Origin: Bacteriovoracaceae bacterium | Lineage (GTDB): Bacteria > Bdellovibrionota > Bacteriovoracia > Bacteriovoracales > Bacteriovoracaceae | DNA: 6,051 nt | NCBI GenBank assembly: GCA_947442115.1 | Contig: CANEVK010000173.1 | Span: 1-6,051, forward strand | Direction of reading: 5' to 3' | Part shown: positions 1 through 4,569 of the stretch, one piece after another | Numbering within the stretch: position 1 is the first letter of the stretch | How the letters are laid out: every line of letters starts with the position of its first letter | Position numbers and translations under genes: made by a program | Notes under the pieces: generated by a model | What the model saw: only the letters and a program-made list of their open reading frames with translations | Told to the model about the DNA's origin: nothing | Database searches by the model: none

Positions 1-396
1 ATAAGCAAGTTTTGATTCAAAAACAATGAGCGCTGGACCTCTGAGCTCATTAAATCGCATGATGCACATGCAAGAAGGAATCGGTAGAGTGTTAACAAAT
101 TCTCCAAATTTCAAGAGATCGGTCGAAATCATCGATATAGTGGAAATTTTTCTTAGAGAATTTGAAAGAGAAACTCGGAACTGACGGATGAATCGCTCAT
201 AGATGATTTCCAAGATAGGCATTCGTCCACGAATAACTCTGTCTTGGTTGGTAAGATCATAGGGCTGAATATTGGCATCACTTTCGTCTGCCTCATCAAA
301 ACCCGAATCTCCACCTAACTGTCCACCGGTGTCACTGTCATCATTAACAGCGTTCAGTAAGGCATCTACTTCGTCTTGGCTCAATACCTGGGCCAT
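1..396 (-). CDS. fliM: Flagellar motor switch protein FliM, N-terminal part (runs off the left edge)
   Basis: FliM is a cytoplasmic C-ring protein. Phosphorylated CheY binds its N-terminal peptide to switch motor direction, and its middle domain contacts FliG. My translation from the ATG at 396 gives 132 residues with no stop before the window edge. Residues 5-14 read LSQDEVDALL, the classic CheY-P-binding segment. An acidic, Gly-rich linker follows (about 18-42). The middle domain then starts at about 43, with NIQPYDLTNQDRVIRGRMP and IIYERFIRQFRVSLSNSLR. The fragment ends before the region where the GGxG motif is expected. The start is supported by a perfect AGGAGG seven bases upstream. It lies 43 bases after the fliL stop on the same strand, so it is probably co-transcribed with fliL. 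The identification is very secure; only the C-terminal part is unseen. Confidence 0.96.
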   Translation of the reverse strand, partial: MAQVLSQDEVDALLNAVNDDSDTGGQLGGDSGFDEADESDANIQPYDLTNQDRVIRGRMPILEIIYERFIRQFRVSLSNSLRKISTISMISTDLLKFGEFVNTLPIPSCMCIMRFNELRGPALIVFESKLAY

Positions 397-403
397 AGTC
401 TCC

Positions 404-409
404 CCTCCT
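404..409 (-). promoter_or_regulatory. Strong ribosome binding site of fliM
   Basis: The minus strand reads AGGAGG followed by a 7-base spacer to the fliM ATG. This is the best Shine-Dalgarno match in the window and fixes the fliM start. The stem-loop at 421-443 lies just upstream. Confidence 0.85.
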
Positions 410-420
410 GGGAATTAAAT

Positions 421-443
421 CTAATAAGCATCCTACTTATTAG
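421..443 (-). repeat. Inverted repeat / stem-loop at the fliL-fliM junction
   Basis: CTAATAAG at 421-428 is exactly complementary to CTTATTAG at 436-443, with a 7-base loop. The stem contains the fliL stop codon (440-442) and ends 11 bases upstream of the fliM Shine-Dalgarno. It is AT-rich and has no T-run, so it does not look like an intrinsic terminator. It could be an RNA-processing or translation-modulating hairpin, or chance in AT-rich DNA. Confidence 0.45.
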
Positions 444-994
444 TTAATTTGAAAGCTTATGTAATAAATGTCTTCAACTCTGCCATCAATTAAAAATGAA
501 TTAATTGAGGCCTTAATTTCCTCTTTTAAAAAACTTTTACCTTCTTTTTTAAGAAGGTCTTCAGCTCTTTTCGTATTTAAAATACTAATAATGGTGTCTC
601 TAATTTGTGGTTTACGGGCCTCAAACTCTGGAGCCTTTGCATCCGCACTCATTTTCAAAACAGCATCAAGACGTACATAGCGACGAGGACCTTCACCTTG
701 AGCAAGATTCACTGTAAAGCTATCAAGCGTAAGAAGATTCTCTTTTTTTACAACTTCTGTCGTCTTTTGTTCTGTCGCTGCTTCACCTTGAGGCTGTGAT
801 GGATTGTCTTTTTCTTTTAAAAGCTGGGTCAGATCAGGGCGCTTAGCTTCCATTTGCATGAATTGATATTGAAGATAAGCAACCATTCCCATGGCAACAA
901 TATTCACGATCATGAGAATCATGAGAAGTGGATTTTTAGACGAGGAAGCCTCTGCAGATGGAGTAACCTGTCCTGGTTTATTGTCTTCAGCCAT
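440..994 (-). CDS. fliL: Flagellar basal body-associated protein FliL
   Basis: FliL is a single-pass inner-membrane protein that surrounds the flagellar stator units and supports torque under load. This 184-residue protein has a short polar cytoplasmic N-terminus (1-20), one transmembrane helix (about 22-44), and a low-complexity Gln/Glu/Lys linker (about 50-85). The conserved periplasmic domain (about 86-184) includes LLTLDSFTVNL, the RRYVRLDAVLKM strand, the IRDTIISILNTKRAEDL helix and the terminal VEDIYYISFQIN strand. Length and order fit the family. An AAAGG lies 5 bases upstream of the ATG. It is followed at 43 bases by fliM, the usual neighbour order. A good promoter lies about 50 bases upstream, so this may be the first gene of the operon. 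The downstream genes (fliM and probably fliN and others) are outside the window. Confidence 0.93.
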   Translation of the reverse strand: MAEDNKPGQVTPSAEASSSKNPLLMILMIVNIVAMGMVAYLQYQFMQMEAKRPDLTQLLKEKDNPSQPQGEAATEQKTTEVVKKENLLTLDSFTVNLAQGEGPRRYVRLDAVLKMSADAKAPEFEARKPQIRDTIISILNTKRAEDLLKKEGKSFLKEEIKASINSFLIDGRVEDIYYISFQIN

Positions 995-1019
995 TTTTAC
1001 CTTTTAGCTCGATTCCCCA

Positions 1020-1060
1020 TCCTAGGGAACCTCAGTCAAAATTATAACTTTCCTAGGCAA
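1020..1060. repeat. Paired TCCTAGGnAA repeats bracketing the fliL -10 box
   Basis: TCCTAGGGAA (1020-1029) and TCCTAGGCAA (1051-1060) are direct repeats differing at one base, each containing the palindrome CCTAGG. They start 31 bases apart, close to three helical turns. One lies inside the promoter spacer and the other around the predicted start of transcription. The placement suggests an operator for a dimeric regulator. Which regulator is unknown. Confidence 0.4.
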
Positions 1061-1069
1061 ATCAAGCAA
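1041..1069 (-). promoter_or_regulatory. Predicted sigma70-type promoter for fliL-fliM
   Basis: On the minus strand a perfect TATAAT -10 (1041-1046) lies 17 bases from a TTGCTT -35 (1064-1069; TTG conserved). The predicted transcription start falls near 1033-1035, giving a leader of about 40 bases to the fliL ATG. It sits downstream of the terminator of the preceding gene, where an operon promoter is expected. No sigma54-type GG-N10-GC element of correct spacing is visible here. Confidence 0.6.
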
Positions 1070-1115
1070 GAACGTCCCTATCATCAGGGCAGATTTTTCC
1101 TCTTTCAATAAAACC

Positions 1116-1128
1116 GGCAATAATTGCC
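1116..1128. repeat. Perfect short palindrome GGCAA-TAA-TTGCC upstream of the fliL promoter
   Basis: A 5-bp perfect inverted repeat with a 3-base centre, located about 47 bases upstream of the predicted fliL -35. It could be an activator or repressor site. It is too short for a terminator and has no T-run. Confidence 0.3.
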
Positions 1129-1170
1129 TACTGAAAAATGACACCCTCTAATGATCAGTTAATCAGAAAT

Positions 1171-1196
1171 AAAAAACCCCGGCGGACCGGGGTTTT
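1171..1196 (-). terminator. Rho-independent terminator of the DsbA-like gene
   Basis: Read on the minus strand, AAAACCCCGG and CCGGGGTTTT form a perfect 10-bp stem (six G/C pairs at its core) with a 4-base loop (1183-1186). A run of six T follows (1176-1171). It lies 33 bases past the stop codon of the minus-strand gene ending at 1229. It separates that transcript from the fliL promoter. No plus-strand gene uses it. Confidence 0.9.
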
Positions 1197-1228
1197 AAAT
1201 CAATTTTAATTGTTTAAACGCTTAAAAA

Positions 1229-2008
1229 TTAAAGCTTAATCTTTCCGCGTTTTTTTAGCTCATCAATAAGACCATCAAAGTGAGAAGCAGGATATGCACC
1301 CTTAACCGGGATACCATTCAATAGAAAACCTGGAGTCCCTTGAAAACCAAATTTACCGGCTTCTGCCATATCATCATCAATTTTCTTTTTAACTTCATCT
1401 GACTTAATGTCTTTTGCAAGTTTAGTCATATCTACTTTTAACTTCTTCGCGATATCTTTTAAGAAAGCTTCACCGTTTTGAAGTTTTCTTTGATTTTTAT
1501 AGATTTCATCATGGAATTGCCATGCTTTTTCAGCGCTCTGAAGTTTAATTGCTTCAAAGTACTGAGATGCTGGCATCGCTTGTGGGTGAAAACTTAATGG
1601 AAGATGTTTATAAGCAAAACGAATTTTCCCCTTATACTTTTCCATAAGTTCCATAACAGTATTAAAGCCTCGAGAACAGAAAGGGCATTCAAAGTCAGAA
1701 TACTCTACAAGTGTAATAGGAGCATTTGCGTCTCCACGAAAAGCTTCATTAGCAGCAAGTTGCGGTTCAAGTGGCTTATCAAAGCTTTCTTCAAGAGCTT
1801 TCTTCTCTTCTTCTTCACGCTTCTTCCCTTGACCTTCTTGAGCTACTTTTACAGCGTTATTCAAGGCATCGATAAATTTTTCAGGATTGGCCTCAATCGC
1901 CTCAGTAATAATCTCAGGATTTTCTTTGATGATTTTCTTTAAGTCATCTTTTGAAGTACAGGCCGAAACAACAAGAAGTGCTGCAACTAAGAGCATGCTA
2001 GTTTTCAT
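1229..2008 (-). CDS. DsbA/DsbG-like thioredoxin-fold lipoprotein (disulfide oxidoreductase)
   Basis: Predicted periplasmic thiol-disulfide oxidoreductase of 259 residues. The start is the ATG at 2008, because AAAGGA lies 6 bases upstream; an in-frame TTG at 2026 lacks such a site. Residues 1-17 are a lipoprotein signal peptide ending in LVVSAC (Cys17 lipidated). The +2 residue is Thr, so outer-membrane sorting is possible. Residues about 20-80 are charged and probably helical (KENPEIITEAIEANPEK, then a Lys/Glu-rich stretch), as in DsbA-like proteins with an N-terminal extension that can act in oligomerisation. The thioredoxin fold starts at about 98 (APITLVEYSDFECPFC), with active-site Cys108-Pro-Phe-Cys111, and the cis-proline loop is GTPGFLLNG (Thr225-Pro226). 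It is CPFC rather than the CPHC of E. coli DsbA. Whether it oxidises, reduces or isomerises cannot be read from the sequence. The gene has its own terminator and possibly its own promoter. Confidence 0.88.
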   Translation of the reverse strand: MKTSMLLVAALLVVSACTSKDDLKKIIKENPEIITEAIEANPEKFIDALNNAVKVAQEGQGKKREEEEKKALEESFDKPLEPQLAANEAFRGDANAPITLVEYSDFECPFCSRGFNTVMELMEKYKGKIRFAYKHLPLSFHPQAMPASQYFEAIKLQSAEKAWQFHDEIYKNQRKLQNGEAFLKDIAKKLKVDMTKLAKDIKSDEVKKKIDDDMAEAGKFGFQGTPGFLLNGIPVKGAYPASHFDGLIDELKKRGKIKL

Positions 2009-2014
2009 TTTATT

Positions 2015-2020
2015 TCCTTT
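2015..2020 (-). promoter_or_regulatory. Ribosome binding site that decides the DsbA-like start
   Basis: AAAGGA on the minus strand, 6 bases before the ATG at 2008. It lies inside the reading frame that an upstream TTG (2026) would open. The lipoprotein signal also begins naturally at the ATG, so the TTG is unlikely to be used. Confidence 0.75.
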
Positions 2021-2056
2021 TAGCAATTAAGGGGAAGATATTAAATTATTCAGACT

Positions 2057-2085
2057 ATGTTAATGAAACTTATGAAGCTTTTCAA
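2057..2085 (-). promoter_or_regulatory. Possible promoter for the DsbA-like gene
   Basis: TTGAAA (2080-2085, five of six consensus bases) and TAACAT (2057-2062, four of six) are separated by 17 bases on the minus strand. The -35 overlaps the stop codon of the upstream gene. No terminator lies between the two genes, so read-through from the upstream gene is also possible. Confidence 0.4.
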
Positions 2086-3101
2086 CCTTTGGTCTTGTCT
2101 TTATCAAAATTATTCTGCATGAAATCGAGATATTTATTGAATTTTCTCGTGTAGTCACGGATATAGGCATATCCAACCAGGTGTACCCGACTAAAACGAT
2201 TACCTTTCATGAATGATCGCATGGTGGAAAAAAGACCAAAGGCTGCACCTGAAACTTTCTCATAAAGATGAAACCCAAGAGCAATATAAAAAATAGCAAT
2301 CAAGGCAATACTTAATGCCACGGTATCATCAATAATGAACATTTGATGATTAAAAAAGCGGTTTGAAATCTTAGGGTTTGCTAGAGTTTTTTGCGCAAGC
2401 TCAACCATATTATGAAAGATGAGTGAGGTATTTTGAATCATAAAAACACTTGTACTCAGGGCAATGATCACCAAGAGTAGTCCAAAATGGAGCATAAAAA
2501 TTCTATCTGGAACCGGCTGATGAATCTTGGCATATTGAGGAGGAATGCTATTAGTTCCTAACTCCCCCTTTTTTCTCGACTCACGAAGAAACTCGAAAAA
2601 GAACTCAGAAAATCTTGTCAGCAATTTATAGGTACTATACTCATCAACCTTGTAAATTGTATTCGGATTCTCAATCACCTGCTCACAGTAGTCGCCAATA
2701 TTTTTAAAAGGCCTTAAAATCAACCATCCGACATAAGTTCCGATAAAAAACAATATGACATGAAAGACAAAGAAGAGTGTCAGGTTTTCCAAAACTTCAG
2801 TTAAGAGATAATCATAAAAAACAGATTCATCGATAATGTCTGAAAAACCATTCGCTTTAAAAAAAGCATGATTGAGTCTCATCACTTGAAACAGGAATCC
2901 ATAGACAATAAGGTTTACGATAACAGAAATGGCCGTGACTTTAATGCCCGTAAAAATAATAAAACGAGTATCTTCTGTTTTAAAAAGACGCCTCATTTCT
3001 TGTTTTATTCTATTAGCATGTATAAGCATAAAAACAGTATATACCTTATCTAAGTTCTTAAAACTAGGCAGAAAGATCTTGAATAGCCCGACCTTTTCCA
3101 T
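2082..3101 (-). CDS. Four-helix membrane protein, probable tandem HAMP-like unit without output domain
   Basis: Not recognised as a named gene. The 339 residues hold four hydrophobic segments at about 47-73, 107-128, 201-222 and 260-280. Each pair brackets an extracytoplasmic loop (about 35 residues each). After each pair comes a cytoplasmic stretch with HAMP-like features: LILRPFKNIGDYCEQVIENP followed by two helices (about 129-175), and LYEKVSGAAFGLFSTMR, an MKGNRF turn and a VGYAYIRDYTRKFNKYLDFM helix (about 281-328). The protein ends there, with no kinase, cyclase or methyl-accepting domain. It may be a signalling adaptor or a degenerate receptor; this is inference. The start is uncertain. 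The ATG at 3101 lacks a clear ribosome site, and ATGs at 3029 (residue 25) and 2996 (residue 36) would keep all four helices. It is divergent from the lipoprotein at 3196 and lies 73 bases upstream of the DsbA-like gene. Confidence 0.75.
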   Translation of the reverse strand: MEKVGLFKIFLPSFKNLDKVYTVFMLIHANRIKQEMRRLFKTEDTRFIIFTGIKVTAISVIVNLIVYGFLFQVMRLNHAFFKANGFSDIIDESVFYDYLLTEVLENLTLFFVFHVILFFIGTYVGWLILRPFKNIGDYCEQVIENPNTIYKVDEYSTYKLLTRFSEFFFEFLRESRKKGELGTNSIPPQYAKIHQPVPDRIFMLHFGLLLVIIALSTSVFMIQNTSLIFHNMVELAQKTLANPKISNRFFNHQMFIIDDTVALSIALIAIFYIALGFHLYEKVSGAAFGLFSTMRSFMKGNRFSRVHLVGYAYIRDYTRKFNKYLDFMQNNFDKDKTKG

Positions 3102-3103
3102 CC

Positions 3104-3138
3104 ACTAAAGTTAATGAGTAAAAATATTTACTAAAGTT
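3104..3138. repeat. Direct repeats ACTAAAGTT in the divergent intergenic region, enclosing an inverted repeat
   Basis: ACTAAAGTT occurs at 3104-3112 and exactly again at 3130-3138 (26 bases apart). Between and overlapping them, AGTAAA (3117-3122) and TTTACT (3127-3132) form a 6-bp inverted repeat. All of this lies between the divergent genes starting at 3101 (minus) and 3196 (plus), where a shared operator would sit. The region is AT-rich, so chance cannot be excluded. I see no convincing -35/-10 pair for either direction here. Confidence 0.4.
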
Positions 3139-3182
3139 CCTGGGGGTAACTAACCGATATGGTCCATGAATCGTCTAGGACG

Positions 3183-3188
3183 AAGGAG
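3183..3188 (+). promoter_or_regulatory. Ribosome binding site that decides the Cys-rich lipoprotein start
   Basis: AAGGAG with a 7-base spacer to the ATG at 3196. The in-frame ATG at 3166 has no such site and would put ten charged and polar residues before the signal peptide. Confidence 0.82.
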
Positions 3189-3195
3189 TTTTTGC

Positions 3196-3798
3196 ATGAA
3201 ATTTTTATCTTCTACACTCATACTTTCTGCCCTCATGGCCCTCGGTGGGTGTGGTAAAAATAATGAATCAGGCCGCGCAGGAAGCGGAGTTTACAACTCT
3301 CAATACTGTGTCTCTTACAATCCTACGGGTCAATGTTCTCAGTATCAAAACTACAGCATTAATAACTTCAACTCTCCCTATTCTTTTGGTGGTGTAAGCC
3401 TCAACCAGGTTCAACAGGAGAATCCTTGCATTCTTAGTGGTGGTGGATACATGGGACAATCTACCTTTAATCGTCAGGTTGTTTCAACTCGCGTAACCAT
3501 GCCTACGATTGTGACTAGAGGAGACATGTATGTTGGAGTGACCTCTTTTGGTGATGTTGCTGCGGTTATTGGAGATGGGTCAAATAATCCCATGTTTGTC
3601 GCTTATCTTTGTCCTCGCCCAATCTCAGGACAAGGAACTCTTTTTCCTCAGATCCTAATCGGGGCCAATACGAATTGCGCTGTTAAATACATTACTGCTG
3701 CTAACATGGCCTTTCCTGATGGAACTCAGGCCAATTTCAGAGCTCCATCACCAGGTGGATCATCTTTGCGTCAGAGATTCTCATTCTGTCAGCAGTAG
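3196..3798 (+). CDS. Small cysteine-rich predicted lipoprotein, function unknown
   Basis: No family recognised. The 200-residue product starts at the ATG at 3196, after AAGGAG. Residues 1-19 are a lipoprotein signal peptide ending in the lipobox LGGC (Cys19 lipidated, +2 Gly). After it comes a Ser/Gly/Asn/Tyr-rich segment with CVSYNPTGQCSQYQNY. A more ordered part follows, rich in beta-prone stretches such as VVSTRVTMPTIVTRGDMYVG and GDVAAVIGDG. Apart from the lipidated Cys, the mature protein has six cysteines: two in the first motif, then NPC, YLC, NTNC and SFC near the C-terminus. Three disulfide bonds are possible. It is therefore a plausible substrate of a periplasmic disulfide enzyme such as the nearby DsbA-like lipoprotein, though the link is only inferred. 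It is monocistronic: divergent from the gene upstream and closed by a terminator. Confidence 0.82.
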   Translation: MKFLSSTLILSALMALGGCGKNNESGRAGSGVYNSQYCVSYNPTGQCSQYQNYSINNFNSPYSFGGVSLNQVQQENPCILSGGGYMGQSTFNRQVVSTRVTMPTIVTRGDMYVGVTSFGDVAAVIGDGSNNPMFVAYLCPRPISGQGTLFPQILIGANTNCAVKYITAANMAFPDGTQANFRAPSPGGSSLRQRFSFCQQ

Positions 3799-3819
3799 AA
3801 TTCTTCAACTCATTTCTTT

Positions 3820-3848
3820 AAAAAAGGACCCTTTCAGGGTCCTTTTTT
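3820..3848. terminator. Bidirectional terminator between convergent lipoprotein and amidase genes
   Basis: GGACCCT (3826-3832) pairs with AGGGTCC (3836-3842) around a TTC loop. Six A before and six T after extend this to a perfect 13-bp stem. There is a U-run on both strands, so it can end the plus-strand lipoprotein transcript (stop at 3796-3798) and the minus-strand amidase transcript. The amidase stop codon (3847-3849) lies inside the element. Confidence 0.92.
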
Positions 3849-4569
3849 ATTTACTCTTATTGATGAATGCCATCACTCCGGCCGAAATCGCCTTGGCCAT
3901 CTGACTCATGAATTTATCGTGATTGACTTTTTTAAGCTCTGAGGTGTTTGAAACAAAACCCACTTCCACTAAAAGGCCGGGTCGCTTTGAAAGGGCAAGA
4001 ACATAGAAAAGTCCGGGCTTAATTCCTCTGTCTTCAATCTGATGTTGCTTAATGACAGGTTTTACTTTTTCATGCACAAAAGTTGAGAGTTGTTTTGAAT
4101 GATGAACCGTTTGTTGGACGACGAGATCAACTAAAATTTGATTTACGATAAGCTCTTCACCTTTTAAATTCAAGTTTTCAGCACGCTCCACTTTTTGGGT
4201 CGCTACATTGGAATTATTGTCTAAATAATACAGTTCAAATCCACGGCTCTTTGTATTGGGAGAAGAATTAAAATGAATGGAAAGAAAAAGATCAGCTTTT
4301 ACCAAGTCAGCAAGATCAGCTCTTTCTTGCAAACTAACTGATCGATCTAAGCTACGAGTCAGGTATGTGGTGGTATGCTTTGAGAGTTCTTCTTTAATTT
4401 TTTTTGCCAATCTTAGAGAGAGATCCTTCTCAAATAATTTGCGAGTCCCTTTATCATCCAGCTTTCCCACCGCTCCAGATTCTTCCCCACCATGACCAGG
4501 ATCAATGAGAATAACTTTTGCCTGAGCGATCAGTAACGTGAGTGAAAAAAGAAAACTTAGAAAATTCAT
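3847..4569 (-). CDS. N-acetylmuramoyl-L-alanine amidase (Amidase_3 family), exported
   Basis: Zinc amidase that cuts the bond between N-acetylmuramic acid and the stem peptide of peptidoglycan, acting in the periplasm. The 240 residues comprise a signal peptide (about 1-16, ending AQA) and a single Amidase_3 domain. VILIDPGHGG gives zinc ligand His26, FEKDLSL gives Glu47, LFLSIHFN gives His99, and GLLVEVGFVSN gives catalytic Glu202, so all key residues are present. Between His99 and Glu202 lies a long stretch (about 117-165) with a charged helix (VERAENLNLKGEEL). It resembles in position the segment that in AmiB/AmiC-type enzymes holds an autoinhibitory helix; this is by recall. There is no AMIN or SPOR domain. 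The start overlaps the SpoIID-like stop as ATGA and has no good ribosome site, so translation is probably coupled. Confidence 0.94.
   Translation of the reverse strand: MNFLSFLFSLTLLIAQAKVILIDPGHGGEESGAVGKLDDKGTRKLFEKDLSLRLAKKIKEELSKHTTTYLTRSLDRSVSLQERADLADLVKADLFLSIHFNSSPNTKSRGFELYYLDNNSNVATQKVERAENLNLKGEELIVNQILVDLVVQQTVHHSKQLSTFVHEKVKPVIKQHQIEDRGIKPGLFYVLALSKRPGLLVEVGFVSNTSELKKVNHDKFMSQMAKAISAGVMAFINKSK
4566..4569 (-). other. ATGA stop/start overlap coupling the SpoIID-like and amidase genes
   Basis: The amidase ATG (4567-4569) and the SpoIID-like TGA (4566-4568) share bases in ATGA. The preceding bases are AT-rich and lack an AGGA-like site, which points to termination-reinitiation. Confidence 0.85.

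Noticed and set aside
854..1111. Plus-strand open frame of 85 codons across the fliL start and promoter
   Set aside because: It is antisense to fliL and its promoter, His/Phe-rich and shadow-like, with no convincing ribosome site.
1116..1129. Sigma54-like -24/-12 promoter (GG...GC) upstream of fliL
   Set aside because: The GG to GC gap is 8 bases on either strand rather than the required 10, and a good sigma70-type promoter lies closer to fliL.
1799..1832. TTC-rich tract that looks like a simple repeat
   Set aside because: It encodes the Glu/Lys-rich stretch of the DsbA-like lipoprotein on the opposite strand and is imperfect, so it is coding composition rather than a separate repeat.
2009..2026. 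Upstream TTG start for the DsbA-like lipoprotein
   Set aside because: The AAAGGA ribosome site lies inside that extension and is correctly spaced for the ATG at 2008, where the signal peptide begins.
3166..3195. Upstream ATG start for the Cys-rich lipoprotein
   Set aside because: It has no ribosome site, while AAGGAG is correctly placed for the ATG at 3196. The upstream form would also put an Arg-rich stretch with an extra Cys before the lipobox signal.
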